From NCBI GenBank assembly GCA_964601265.1, contig CAZRMT010000004.1:1-64000 (forward strand): DNA of 64,000 nucleotides, given 5' to 3'. The first letter of the stretch is position 1, and every line of letters begins with the position of its first letter. The notes beneath the pieces are model-generated. The model was not told where the DNA came from. It searched no databases and saw nothing but the letters and a program-made list of their open reading frames with translations. Origin of the DNA: UBA4675 sp964601265 (lineage in GTDB: Bacteria; Bacillota; Clostridia; Christensenellales; Borkfalkiaceae). This document shows, in pieces, positions 26,132 to 35,512 of the stretch. The position numbers and the translations under genes were made by a program.

Positions 26132-26963
26132 CTTCTTCGCTCCATTCTTTTTTAAAAGTTAAAGTAATATCGTCATAAACAGAATTTTGCTCTACCCCTA
26201 TACATTGCATTTTTATAAGTTCAAGCATAACTTTAAACGTGGTAATTATTTCCATTAACGGAGAGTCTTCGCTAAACAATTCAAAAAAAGAACAAGATTG
26301 CTTTTCTTTTAGATAATCGCTTACAAACTTGATTTTTTTGTCTTCACTAAATGCCTCGCTAGGTATTTCTTTTACGTCTTTACGTTTAATTTGTCCGGAA
26401 TTATATCTAAGCATTAAATCTCCAAATGCTTTGACAAGTCCGTCAACGTTAAAATCGTTAAAAACAACCTTAACTTCAGTAGTTGATTTATCGGGTAGTT
26501 TATAAAACCTGTCAAGCATTTCTTGTGATTTAAGTTTTTCTCCTGCTTGTTTAAACATTTCGTATTCGTTGATACGGTTGATTAAATCTACGGCGTCTTC
26601 GTCTTCTCCGAAATCATATTCGCCGTTTAAGCCGTCCTCATCGATTATCGGCAACATTGCTCTTGCTTTTATTTCCAAAATCTTTGTCGCAATAACTAAA
26701 TACGAGCTTATTTCTTCGATGTCTTTATCTTTAATATGTTCAACGTAAGCTAAAAATTGCTCTGTTACGGACGAAATAAAAATATCTTCAACGGGGATTT
26801 TCGCCTCTTTTATTAACAATAATAAAACTTCTAACGGTTCGTTTATTGTTTTATCGTTAACGTCAAGCGAAATGCGACATTCGTCTACATACTCAAAAAG
26901 TTGTTCTTCGCTTTTTTCCGAGGTAACGTTATTCTCTTCTATCGTATTTTCGTCATTCATCAA
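26106..26963 (-). CDS. scpA: Segregation and condensation protein A
   Basis: Kleisin that bridges the SMC heads and recruits ScpB. The N-terminal block reads FEGPLDLLL-like sequence in diverged form (NEPLEVLLLLIKEAKIPVEDIFIS). A central LVIATKILEIKARAMLP and a C-terminal winged-helix region follow. It is 285 residues, of which the first 25 are an Asn/Glu-rich extension. GGAGGG at 26972-26977 lies 8 bases from a TTG (26963) and 11 from the adjacent ATG (26960), so either may be used. Confidence 0.92.
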   Translation of the reverse strand: MMNDENTIEENNVTSEKSEEQLFEYVDECRISLDVNDKTINEPLEVLLLLIKEAKIPVEDIFISSVTEQFLAYVEHIKDKDIEEISSYLVIATKILEIKARAMLPIIDEDGLNGEYDFGEDEDAVDLINRINEYEMFKQAGEKLKSQEMLDRFYKLPDKSTTEVKVVFNDFNVDGLVKAFGDLMLRYNSGQIKRKDVKEIPSEAFSEDKKIKFVSDYLKEKQSCSFFELFSEDSPLMEIITTFKVMLELIKMQCIGVEQNSVYDDITLTFKKEWSEEDGRIEDDN

Positions 26964-26965
26964 GT

Positions 26966-27682
26966 TTAAATCCCTCCGTAAATAAATATTTTAGTCCAAA
27001 AAATCTGAATTGGTGTTCCAATGAATTTATAAATCAGTTTCATAATGATACCCAAAACGTCAAGGTATTGAAAAATCGGATTGATGCTAACCATATTTTT
27101 TGCTAAAAAACTTATTACAAGTAACGCTAATAAAATTTTATACCCCTTTTCATATAAAAAGTCAAGCATTTTACTTGATTTATCGATTATTGTAGAAAGG
27201 AAAATAAAACCATCTAACGGGTAAAAAGGTAATATATTGAATATAAAAAGACATAAATTATAAGAATAACAGTAACCTAATACGCTTATAATTATTTCGT
27301 CAAAAAGTAATAAGTCGGGCAAATGATTAACACAAAGTAAAAATAAAGGAAAACAAATAAAAGCACCGATTAAATTAGAAAAAACTCCTGCTAGAGAAAC
27401 AAGTATGCTCCCTTTTTTTTTGTTTTTAAAATTATTTGGATTGACTGGAACGGGTTTTGCCCAACCAAATCCTGTTAGAATTAGTAAACAAAAACCCACA
27501 CCGTCAAAATGAGCAATCGGATTTAAAGTTAACCTATCTTTCATTCGAGGGGTTTCGTCTCCGCATTTAACGGCAACAAAGGCATGAGAAAACTCGTGTA
27601 CCGTCATAACAATAGTTATTGCAATAATACTTGAAATTAACGATATAAAGCCGGTTTTTGTAAAAATTTCTGAAATCAGCAT
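26966..27682 (-). CDS. Site-2 protease family (M50) membrane metalloprotease
   Basis: Intramembrane zinc protease-like protein of 238 residues with about six hydrophobic segments. The zinc motif is HEFSH (H29, E30, H33), and the third ligand lies in FYPLDGF. NPIAHFD and GWAKPVPVNP are family signatures of the short YwhC-like branch without PDZ or CBS domains. It sits directly upstream of scpA-scpB, a common Firmicutes arrangement. The substrate is unknown. It overlaps the upstream gene by 7 bases. Confidence 0.88.
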   Translation of the reverse strand: MLISEIFTKTGFISLISSIIAITIVMTVHEFSHAFVAVKCGDETPRMKDRLTLNPIAHFDGVGFCLLILTGFGWAKPVPVNPNNFKNKKKGSILVSLAGVFSNLIGAFICFPLFLLCVNHLPDLLLFDEIIISVLGYCYSYNLCLFIFNILPFYPLDGFIFLSTIIDKSSKMLDFLYEKGYKILLALLVISFLAKNMVSINPIFQYLDVLGIIMKLIYKFIGTPIQIFWTKIFIYGGI

Positions 27683-28101
27683 TTTAATTTCTCCTGAAGA
27701 AGTTTAACGCAGTCTTCAATAATTTTTAAACAAGGTCTACTTTCATAGTATTTCGTTGTTCGTTCCTGTGGAACAAATCCTTTTGTTACCTTTACTCCTT
27801 TTAATAATTCCGAACAGTTAACAGTATTGTAAGTTCCTAAAAAACTACTGATTATACTTTGCATTTCGCCGTAAGCTATGGATTTATCTTTACAAGAAGT
27901 TGCTAAACCGTAAATTATACCCATTGCATTTACCGCACCGCATAAATTACGAGTTCTAGCATAGCCTCCGCCTAAAGAACTTCCCATAGATAGTAAAATA
28001 TCTTCGTTTAAGTTGGTAACGTCTGAAAACGCGCCTAAAACAGACTGGGCACAATTATATCCGTTTTTAAACAAATCTACGGCTTTTGTAATTCTGTCCA
28101 T
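27676..28101 (-). CDS. C_GCAxxG_C_C family redox-type protein
   Basis: Protein of 141 residues with C17 in NGYNCAQSVL, C54 in NLCGAVNAMGIIYG, and two late cysteines in RPCLKIIEDC, plus a C-terminal Cys. The family is thought to be a redox or metal-binding protein without a defined reaction. It lies between the Mrp-type Fe-S carrier and the M50 protease, and its start overlaps the Mrp stop by one base. Confidence 0.85.
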   Translation of the reverse strand: MDRITKAVDLFKNGYNCAQSVLGAFSDVTNLNEDILLSMGSSLGGGYARTRNLCGAVNAMGIIYGLATSCKDKSIAYGEMQSIISSFLGTYNTVNCSELLKGVKVTKGFVPQERTTKYYESRPCLKIIEDCVKLLQEKLKC

Positions 28102-28910
28102 TAAAGCAATTCCTTTACAAATTTATCTAAATACTCATTTTCGGTAAGCTCGATTAGACCTTTGTCGCACAGCGATGCAAAGTCCTTATCAAACGGTATT
28201 TGCGCAACGTTTTTTATATTGTGTTTTTTAGCTATTTCCAAAATATTGCTTTGCCCGTAAATATAGTGTTTTTCCTTGCAGTTAGGACAAATAAAATACG
28301 ACATATTTTCTACAATGCCCATAATTTTTACGTTAAGTAGGTTAGCCATTTTTACAGCTTTTTCAACTATCATCGAAACAAGCTCTTGCGGTGACGTAAC
28401 TACAATTATTCCGTCAATGGGTAAAGATTGATAAACCGTTAAGTTTATATCTCCCGTTCCCGGAGGCATATCTATAAACATTATATCCTCATCTTGCCAA
28501 ATTACGTCCGTCCAAAATTGTTTTACTGCGCCGGCCAAAATCGGTCCTCTCCAAACTACGGGGTCAGTATCGTTTTCAAGCAAAAGATTAATCGACATAA
28601 CGTCTATCCCCTTTTTGGTTTTAGCGGGAATTATGCCCATTTCAGTCCCGACGGCCTTTTCTTTAAGACCGAACATTTTAGGTATTGACGGACCTGTAAG
28701 GTCTGCGTCCAAAATGGCTGTTTTTAATCCGTTTCTAGCGGAAAGAACGGACAAAAGTCCTGTAATTAAAGACTTTCCTACTCCGCCTTTACCGCTTACT
28801 ACGGCGTAAACTTTTTTTACTTTTGACAGTTCGTTTAGTTTCTCTTTAGTAATTCTCGAAGAGCAATCCTCGTTACAAGAACTACAATCGTGTGTGCAAT
28901 TTTCACTCAT
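28101..28910 (-). CDS. Mrp/NBP35-type iron-sulfur carrier ATPase
   Basis: P-loop ATPase that carries and delivers Fe-S clusters. The deviant Walker A is GKGGVGKS (40-47), MPPGTGD is present, and a CxxC (CPNC) lies in the C-terminal part for the bridging cluster. The N-terminus has a four-cysteine motif, C5-C9-C12-C16, like eukaryotic NBP35. Length is 269 residues. GAGAGG precedes the ATG. Only 20 bases separate it from the lipoprotein gene upstream, so its promoter must lie inside that gene or be shared. Confidence 0.9.
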   Translation of the reverse strand: MSENCTHDCSSCNEDCSSRITKEKLNELSKVKKVYAVVSGKGGVGKSLITGLLSVLSARNGLKTAILDADLTGPSIPKMFGLKEKAVGTEMGIIPAKTKKGIDVMSINLLLENDTDPVVWRGPILAGAVKQFWTDVIWQDEDIMFIDMPPGTGDINLTVYQSLPIDGIIVVTSPQELVSMIVEKAVKMANLLNVKIMGIVENMSYFICPNCKEKHYIYGQSNILEIAKKHNIKNVAQIPFDKDFASLCDKGLIELTENEYLDKFVKELL

Positions 28911-28930
28911 TGTAAAACCTCTCTATGTTG

Positions 28931-31900
28931 TTAATAAATTATTGTATTGTTATCTTTTCCGCAAACTTTAGTCAAGTTTGAAGTATTTGTGTGGATTACA
29001 CCGTTTACACTTTCGCCAACAACTCCTCCGATAATAGTTGTATTGGTTTCTGTTAAATCGGTTGTTAACGTAATAATGCAATCGTGAACGTTACTTAACA
29101 CTTCGTATCCGCTTATTCCGCCTATTAAGTTAGAACTATCGGAAGAAGAGTTTACCGTTACGTTTACGTTACAATTGGTAATTTCCGAATTAGTATTGGA
29201 GTTAAATCCAACTAAACCGCCAATTACGTTGTTCTTTGCGTTTACTTCGATAGAACCGGCTACGCTAACGTTTGTAATAGTTCCTTTAGACATATTATTG
29301 GAATATAATCCGACTAATATTCCTGCGTATACGTTTGTTTTGTCTGTTAATCCCAAATCAACGTCAATACTTGCGTTAGAAATTGTTAAAGTGTCGACAC
29401 TTCCTGAGAAACAGCCGAATAATCCTACGTATGCATAGGATACGTTAACTCCGTTTACTTCTTTAGAGGTAACTATAACGTTATTTTTATCTAATTTCAA
29501 ATTAGATATGGTTTTATTATTGCCTTTTACGTTTCCAGAAAAAACAGTGTTATAATTTCCTATCGGAGAAATGGCTACGTTTGACAAGTCTAAATTATTA
29601 GATATTGAAATATCTCTTGTCCATAAGGAAGGATGTTGCGAAAGCGTTGCAAGTAATTGAGGCGAGCTTATTATTAAAGCGTTATCTTCATCAATTTCCC
29701 AATCTACGGAGTATTGTACTACAAAATGTAAATCTTCAAGTCCCATTGTTCCGGTTACAGTCTCTTTATCAGCTTTAAAACATTCGATAACTGGAGATTT
29801 AATGGAAATTGCGTCGCCGTATTTATACGTTTTATTAACAGTCGTACTTATTTCGGTTCCAAGATCTTTGTCGATATATTCAACCGTGACGTTCTTCTCT
29901 ATCCTGTTATAATTAACGTAGATAGTTTCGTCTTTCGAAGTGTATTTATACGTATCAGCCGTATAGAAAGAAGTAGACGAAGAATCTTTAACGTATCCTG
30001 CTCCAAAATCTTTTGAAATATCTACGCTGTCACCGCAATATCCAGTAAAAGTTTTTGTGTCTAAAACTTTATTTTTGTCTCCGTCGTAAATATATTTTAC
30101 CGAAACAAAGGAAACGATTTTTGCTGTATATATTGATAATTCCGATCTAGACAACGATTCAAATCTGTTTTTGAAGAGAGATGAGGATTCTAAGTTTACA
30201 TTAGTTGAATTATTGCGATTTTCACCAATAAGGGAGAAAGTGGTAGTGTTGTTGATATAATTTATATCAAATGTAAATTTAGAATAAATTAAATTGTATC
30301 CGTTATATTCCAATCCTGATATAGATAAGGTTGTCGACGGAGTTAAAAAAGATGCATCTAATCTATATGATGTTACCATTTTAGTTTTATCGGTTTCATC
30401 AAAGTAGTTAATAAAAATTGTTAATATAGCATTTGTGTAAGTAATCGTAAATTCTTCATCTTTTGCTAGTTTTGTTCCGCTTACTGAGGTTTTATCTGCT
30501 TTTAATCCGTAATAATAAGGAGAAGCAACGTTATATTTCTCATTATACTTTATCTTCTCTTTGTATTGAGACGGAACAGTAAATCCGTTAACGTCAGAGA
30601 CATAGTTTATAGTTAAAAAATAACTGTTTGTGGTATACGTTACGGTTATGGTTTTATCAGCGTCGTCGTTGAATGCAAATGCAACCGTTTTTAAACTTGG
30701 CGTATGTCCTTCTATTTCGGGAGACGCAACGCTAAAGCTACTTCCATAGGCTATGTCTTTATAAACTTTTTGAGGTGAAGCAACGCTTTTGTCTTCATAC
30801 AAATAATTTATGGTTATGGTATGTTTATTTACAGCATAATAAACATTTTTAATTACATCTTCTTTTTCAACCGTTCCGCTCACTGTTAAATCTTCGGTTG
30901 AATATCCTTTTACTGTCGGAGACTTGACACTGTAATTTCCGTAATAATCGATTGTCCCTGTGTATTTTTCTGCAACCGAAACACCGCCGTCCGTTAAATA
31001 ATTAATAGTTAAATTAACCGTTTTTATTTTATAATATAAAACTATCTCGAAATTTAAACTTGAGGGAACGGTTCCGTTTAACGTTTTTTCCGTAGGATTA
31101 AAATCGGTGCCGTAAACTTCGCTCATTTTTGACGAATTTAAATCATAATCGGCTATATCGTCAATAACAATACTAAATGATTCGCCGATTTTTTTTGATA
31201 TAGACGAACTCTCTTTTATAGTGTTATTATTAACGTCTACAAACTTTATTGAAATATTTCTCGGTTTATTTAAAGATACGTATCTAAAAGTTATAGTGAA
31301 TTCATTTTTACCCTCACTTAATTGGGCTCCGACAAAACTATCCGTTACTGTAATCGAGCCTTCTATAGAATTATCTTTTTCGTATCCCGAAATATCTATC
31401 GGAGTAAAGCTGAAACTCTCCAAATAATTTTTTGTTTCCGATGGCATTTCGGCGCCTTCAATCGGGCTTCCTTCTTCGTCAACAAGTAAAAAGTTTATAG
31501 TATATGTATTAGGCGTATATTCGATGTATAAATTAATAGTCGTATTGTTTAATTGAGAAGATAAATCGCTATTATTTTTATCGATTTTTCCTGTTATTGT
31601 TGTGGTTGGAGTTGAGTGATAATCAACCTTTGTTCCAACGTTATACGAGTAAGAATCACCATACTTCAACGTATACTCTTCCGCCTGTATTAAAGAATTG
31701 CCACTTTTGTTAACATAGTTTAATATTAGATTATATTGTTTTCTCGTATACGTAACGGTTACAGTTGTATCTTCGTTAAGATGTCCGCTAACCGTAGATT
31801 TATCGACAGTATATCCGATTATTGTATTTACGGGTACAGAATAACTCTCCCCTTTATTTTTTGTTAAAGTATAATCGTCGGCAACCTTTGCACCTAAATC

Positions 31901-32257
31901 ATCAACGTATTTTATCGTTAACTTTTTTTGTTCTTTTTTAGGTGTTTTAGAAGTAAATTTAGCAACTAAAACAATGTTAGAAGTTCCCATGGTTCCAACG
32001 AATTCTGTGCTATCTGAAATTATTTCTTCGTTCATGTACCATCCTTCAAAATCATAGCCTTCGTTTGGTTGAGCTAATAAAGTATAAGTTTTTCCTTTTT
32101 TATAGTTTCCGTCGCCTGTAACGGTACCGCCTTCTTCGGGCGTACAAGTTACTGCCACGTTATAGCTTTTTGTACTACATCCGCCACAGCCTGTAATAAA
32201 CAATGAAGACGTTATCAAAAGAATGAAAGTTAATAAAAGCAATGAAAATTTTCTCAT
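28931..32257 (-). CDS. Large MucBP/GLUG-repeat surface lipoprotein
   Basis: Secreted lipoprotein of 1108 residues. The start is the ATG at 32257, five bases after GGAGG; the longer TTG reading contains that site. A signal peptide ends in ITGC, a lipobox with the lipidated Cys. One InlB-B-like module follows (PEEGGTVTGDG...GYDFEGWY). Then come about ten MucBP-like beta repeats of 60-80 residues (patterns such as LTINYL...GYS...VSG...VTYT), and last a C-terminal domain with GLUG-like repeats (VGLFG, AGILVG, IGGLVGFNS, IGGISG, IGGVVGE). Such proteins usually bind mucins or other surfaces. The lipid anchor replaces a sortase signal, none being present. Confidence 0.85.
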   Translation of the reverse strand: MRKFSLLLLTFILLITSSLFITGCGGCSTKSYNVAVTCTPEEGGTVTGDGNYKKGKTYTLLAQPNEGYDFEGWYMNEEIISDSTEFVGTMGTSNIVLVAKFTSKTPKKEQKKLTIKYVDDLGAKVADDYTLTKNKGESYSVPVNTIIGYTVDKSTVSGHLNEDTTVTVTYTRKQYNLILNYVNKSGNSLIQAEEYTLKYGDSYSYNVGTKVDYHSTPTTTITGKIDKNNSDLSSQLNNTTINLYIEYTPNTYTINFLLVDEEGSPIEGAEMPSETKNYLESFSFTPIDISGYEKDNSIEGSITVTDSFVGAQLSEGKNEFTITFRYVSLNKPRNISIKFVDVNNNTIKESSSISKKIGESFSIVIDDIADYDLNSSKMSEVYGTDFNPTEKTLNGTVPSSLNFEIVLYYKIKTVNLTINYLTDGGVSVAEKYTGTIDYYGNYSVKSPTVKGYSTEDLTVSGTVEKEDVIKNVYYAVNKHTITINYLYEDKSVASPQKVYKDIAYGSSFSVASPEIEGHTPSLKTVAFAFNDDADKTITVTYTTNSYFLTINYVSDVNGFTVPSQYKEKIKYNEKYNVASPYYYGLKADKTSVSGTKLAKDEEFTITYTNAILTIFINYFDETDKTKMVTSYRLDASFLTPSTTLSISGLEYNGYNLIYSKFTFDINYINNTTTFSLIGENRNNSTNVNLESSSLFKNRFESLSRSELSIYTAKIVSFVSVKYIYDGDKNKVLDTKTFTGYCGDSVDISKDFGAGYVKDSSSTSFYTADTYKYTSKDETIYVNYNRIEKNVTVEYIDKDLGTEISTTVNKTYKYGDAISIKSPVIECFKADKETVTGTMGLEDLHFVVQYSVDWEIDEDNALIISSPQLLATLSQHPSLWTRDISISNNLDLSNVAISPIGNYNTVFSGNVKGNNKTISNLKLDKNNVIVTSKEVNGVNVSYAYVGLFGCFSGSVDTLTISNASIDVDLGLTDKTNVYAGILVGLYSNNMSKGTITNVSVAGSIEVNAKNNVIGGLVGFNSNTNSEITNCNVNVTVNSSSDSSNLIGGISGYEVLSNVHDCIITLTTDLTETNTTIIGGVVGESVNGVIHTNTSNLTKVCGKDNNTIIY

Positions 32258-32299
32258 TATTCTTACCTCCAAATTGTTTCTTGGTTAAAAATCTTTTAT

Positions 32300-32328
32300 A
32301 TTATATAATATTTTATTATATAAGTCAA
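32300..32328 (-). promoter_or_regulatory. Sigma-A promoter of the lipoprotein gene
   Basis: Reading on the - strand: TTGACT (32328-32323), a 17-base spacer and TATAAT (32305-32300). Five of six -35 bases and all -10 bases match. Confidence 0.82.
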
Positions 32329-32357
32329 TAGCGTTCTGCTTTTTATCTATATAAAAT

Positions 32358-32386
32358 TTGACATTTTCAAAAAAAAGATATATTTT
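32358..32386 (+). promoter_or_regulatory. Sigma-A promoter of the gapped membrane-protein gene
   Basis: TTGACA (32358-32363), a 17-base spacer and TATTTT (32381-32386); GAGGT lies 10 bases before the ATG. Divergent from the lipoprotein promoter. Confidence 0.72.
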
Positions 32387-32403
32387 ATTATCGTGAGGTC
32401 AAA

Positions 32404-33338
32404 ATGTTTGAATGTACGCAAATTGCTTTAAAAGAAACCGTAAGAGAATTAAAACGTTATGACGTTATTCGCATAATACTTACACAAATAGTTTATTTAA
32501 CGCATACCATTTACCAAATCATTGATAATTGTTTACATAATTTTAAACTTTGGTATGTAATTCTATACGGATGCTTATCGTTGATGACGTTTGCTTATTT
32601 AATCTTTTTTTGTATTATAACCGATTTTAAAGACGGAACGGTAAAAAACAAATATTGTAGACTAACAGGTAAAATTCTTAAAAACGTTAAACGCTTAGTT
32701 CGAGTATACTCTTTAGTTATGGAAATTTCGGCTGTATCTTCGCTTTATTCAAACGTATCCCCTATTTCAATCGTGATAACGGCNNNNNNNNNNNNNNNNN
32801 NNNNNNNNNNNNNNNNNNNNNNNNNNNNNNNNNNNNNNNNNNNNNNNNNNNNNNNNNNNNNNNNNNNNNNNNNNNNNNNNNNNCGGCTGTATCTTCGCTT
32901 TATTCAAACGTATCCCCTATTTCAATCGTGATAACGGCACTTATTACGGTGGCATTTATCCTTCAAATTGTTTTTGAGCTATTAATTAAAGTCGTTTGTA
33001 TAAGGTGCAATTACATTTTAGAAGGAATAAAAGCAGACGTTAATACGATTATTACGCCGGTCAATAAAGTTTTAAAAGTTGTCGGAAAAGATTTTGAAAC
33101 TGCAGAACCGACTGTAACTCAAAGAAAACTAATGCTTAAAGCTGAGAAACTGAAACAAGAAAAAATGTTAGACAAAAAGGAACGAAAAGCTAAATTAAAA
33201 AAAGAGAAAAAACTTAAAAAAAGTCTTAAAAGACAAGCATTTTTTGATAAAATCAACATTTTTAAAAAGAAAAATAAAACAAAGCGACAAACCGAAAACG
33301 ATTTACTATATATAGAAAATTTAAAAGAAGACGAGTAA
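32404..33338 (+). CDS. Membrane protein with Lys-rich tail, interrupted by an assembly gap
   Basis: I do not recognise the family. As given, the reading frame runs into 100 N (32784-32883). A 55-base sequence just before the gap (32729-32783) is repeated exactly after it (32884-32938). Removing one copy and the N joins both halves in frame to one protein of 259 residues. It would have hydrophobic segments near residues 20-45, 48-72 and 123-145. A strongly basic coiled-coil-like tail (repeated KKEKKLKK-type sequence, about 190-235) and an acidic end follow. GAGG precedes the ATG at 32404. Confidence 0.7.
32784..32883. other. Assembly gap (100 N)
   Basis: Run of exactly 100 unknown bases flanked by identical 55-base sequences, so it is a scaffold join of overlapping contigs and not real missing sequence. 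Confidence 0.95.
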
Positions 33339-33352
33339 AAATTCGTCTTCTT
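33325..33352. terminator. Hairpin between convergent genes
   Basis: AAGAAGACGA (33325-33334) pairs with TCGTCTTCTT (33343-33352), spanning the stop codon of the membrane protein gene. Short T/A tracts make it a weak terminator at most. Confidence 0.5.
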
Positions 33353-33356
33353 AATA

Positions 33357-34061
33357 TTAAAGATTTTTTAAATAATCTATTTCTTGGGCGTTTAATTTTC
33401 TGTATTCGCCTCTATTTAGTCCTTGCAATGTTAGTTCACCGATTTTTATTCTTTTTAAAAAGTCAACGCTAGCGCCAACCGATTCGAACATTTTACGTAC
33501 TTGCCTATTTCTTCCCTCGCTTATGGTTATATGTAATTTTGTAAAAGATTTGTTGGTTTCAACAATTCTTATATTACATTTTTTAGTCTTTACGCCGTCT
33601 ATTACAACGCCCTTTTTTAAAAGACTAACTTTATTTTCCGTTATAGGTTGTTCGGTTTTTACTAAATAAGTTTTTGTAACTTCATTTCTGGGGTGTGTTA
33701 ATCTATTCGTTAATTCGCCGTCGTTTGTTAAAATAAGTAAACCTTCCGTATCGTAATCCAATCTTCCCACAGGATAAATTCTCCCGATATTTTTAGGCAA
33801 TAAATCCAATACTGTTTTTCTGCCTTTATCGTCTTTTACTGTGGTAACGTAACCTTTTGGTTTATTCATAATATAATAGTCAAAATTTTGTTTTAAAGTA
33901 AGTTTTTTACCGTCTAACATAACGGAATCTTTATTTTCGTCTACGTCATATCCCGCCATAACCACTTTACCGTTTACTTTTACTCTGCCTTCTGCGATTA
34001 TTTCGTCGCAAGCGCGTCTGCTTGCGATTCCACACGTTGAAAGAAATTTATTTATTCTCAT
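33357..34061 (-). CDS. Pseudouridine synthase RsuA/RluB family
   Basis: Isomerises a uridine in rRNA. An N-terminal S4 RNA-binding domain (RINKFLSTCGIASRRACDEIIAEG) is followed by the catalytic domain, with the nucleophilic Asp D102 in GRLDYDTEGLLILTNDG. EGRNRQVRKMFE is the C-terminal signature. Length 234 residues. In Firmicutes this family member is usually called RluB (23S U2605). Overlaps the carboxypeptidase gene by 14 bases. Confidence 0.92.
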   Translation of the reverse strand: MRINKFLSTCGIASRRACDEIIAEGRVKVNGKVVMAGYDVDENKDSVMLDGKKLTLKQNFDYYIMNKPKGYVTTVKDDKGRKTVLDLLPKNIGRIYPVGRLDYDTEGLLILTNDGELTNRLTHPRNEVTKTYLVKTEQPITENKVSLLKKGVVIDGVKTKKCNIRIVETNKSFTKLHITISEGRNRQVRKMFESVGASVDFLKRIKIGELTLQGLNRGEYRKLNAQEIDYLKNL

Positions 34062-35217
34062 ACTTCTCCGAAAAATAGTTTATAATTTTTTCTTGAATAC
34101 ATTCAAGAATATTTTTATCATTTATACCATTTATAGTATATATTTTTTCAGAAAAAAGCAACTCATTTTGATTAAAAATATCAATTTTACATATTTCTTC
34201 GCCTTTTTTGATAGGAAAATCCTTAAAAGAAAACATTTCGTATTCTATTTTAGGTCGTTCGGTTTTTCTTAAAGGGTAATAAAATTTATTTTTTGACGAA
34301 ACAATTGAAAAGTCAGATATAACGCATTCTTTTTCAAGTTGTTCGTTATCGTATACACAATTATATTCATATTTAGAAAAAGAATTATTTAGTAATTCGC
34401 TACTTCTTTCAAACATTTGCGGACTGTTTATTACTACGCAAACGAGTTGCATTCCTCCTCTTTTTGCAGATGACACTAAACATCTACCCGCCTTTTTAGT
34501 ATAACCCGTTTTTATTCCGTTTGCTCCGTCGAAATTTAATAGAAGTTTATTTTTATTTATAAGAATTCGCTTCTCTCCCTTGCTTTTTTCAATTATTTCC
34601 ACTTTTTTGGTTGAAACGATTTTTCTAAAAATCTCATTTTTCATTGCGTAAGAAGATATTTTTGCTAAATCTAAAGCAGAAGTATAATGATTATCGTCGG
34701 GAAGCCCGTGAGGATTTGTTAGATTTGTGTCAGTACAACCGATAAATTTACATGTATCATTCATCATTTTTAAAAAATTTTCTCTGGTTTTTCCTACGTG
34801 TAACGCGATTGATTCGGCGCAGTCGTTTCCCGAACGTAACATTAATCCGAAAATTAAATCTTCTAAGGAATATATTTCTCCGGCTTTAAGATATAGACTT
34901 GAACCTTCGACGTTACAAGTTTTTCCATTTATTAACACGTCTTCAGTTAATTCGGCATTTTCAATTGCCGTAATTGCGGTAATAATCTTAGTTGTGCTAG
35001 CCATAGGAAGTCTTTCGTTTTTATTATGAGAAAAAAGAACTCTTCCGCTTTCAACTTCCATAACCACTTCTGCCTTTGAAACCGTATATGCCAAAACACT
35101 ATGTCGATTAAAATTTATACCACTAATAAAAAGTATAAAAATTAGGCATAATATATTAATTTTTAGTAGTAAATACTTCTTCTGCTTTTGAAAAAATTTT
35201 ATCATAAACATCTGCAT
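34048..35217 (-). CDS. D-alanyl-D-alanine carboxypeptidase (DacF/DacB-like)
   Basis: Exported low-molecular-weight penicillin-binding protein that trims the pentapeptide stem of peptidoglycan. Active-site motifs are S74-x2-K77 (ASTTK), S129-G-N131 and K236-T-G238. The signal peptide is the hydrophobic stretch at about 18-43, ending LAYT. With the family's C-terminal domain it totals 389 residues. The first 60 bases lie inside gerW. Its neighbours gerW, DUF2953 and rluB match the Bacillus order ytfI-ytfJ-dacF region, suggesting a sporulation-related role like DacF. Confidence 0.88.
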   Translation of the reverse strand: MQMFMIKFFQKQKKYLLLKINILCLIFILFISGINFNRHSVLAYTVSKAEVVMEVESGRVLFSHNKNERLPMASTTKIITAITAIENAELTEDVLINGKTCNVEGSSLYLKAGEIYSLEDLIFGLMLRSGNDCAESIALHVGKTRENFLKMMNDTCKFIGCTDTNLTNPHGLPDDNHYTSALDLAKISSYAMKNEIFRKIVSTKKVEIIEKSKGEKRILINKNKLLLNFDGANGIKTGYTKKAGRCLVSSAKRGGMQLVCVVINSPQMFERSSELLNNSFSKYEYNCVYDNEQLEKECVISDFSIVSSKNKFYYPLRKTERPKIEYEMFSFKDFPIKKGEEICKIDIFNQNELLFSEKIYTINGINDKNILECIQEKIINYFSEKYENK

Positions 35218-35512
35218 CTGCCTTTATAATTTTTGTTATTCCGTTATTTATAACTAAAAACCCCGTTGGTTTTAGTGAAACAATAGCACCGCTTCCAGCA
35301 GAACAAGGAAATTTCTTATTAGCTTTTACAACCTTAACGTTACCATACTCGCCTCCACCCGACATAAATCCTAACGATATTTTAGTTAACGGTATTACCG
35401 TAACGTCACCAACGGTAATCGGTGTTCCTATAACGTTATTTTCTGTTGCTATTTCGTTTAAACTTTTTATTGCTTTTTGAGTAACGTCATCAATTTGTTT
35501 GTTTTTTTGCAT
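35156..35512 (-). CDS. ytfJ: Spore germination/sporulation protein GerW (YtfJ)
   Basis: Family of small spore proteins (here 118 residues) with the conserved glycine pattern VIGTPITVGDVTVIPLTKIS and GFMSGGGEYG, followed by SAGSGAIVSLKPTGFLV. It is needed for normal germination in Bacillus. It lies between the DUF2953 gene and dacF, as in other spore formers, and overlaps both (23 and 62 bases). Confidence 0.92.
   Translation of the reverse strand: MQKNKQIDDVTQKAIKSLNEIATENNVIGTPITVGDVTVIPLTKISLGFMSGGGEYGNVKVVKANKKFPCSAGSGAIVSLKPTGFLVINNGITKIIKADADVYDKIFSKAEEVFTTKN

Noticed and set aside
28931..32257. Repeats in the large - strand gene as a CRISPR or satellite array
   Set aside because: They are diverged protein repeats of 60-80 codons with an intact frame, not identical short DNA repeats with spacers.
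32729..32938. Exact 55-base direct repeat as a possible biological duplication or att site
   Set aside because: It flanks a run of exactly 100 N and collapsing it restores a reading frame, so it is an assembly overlap.
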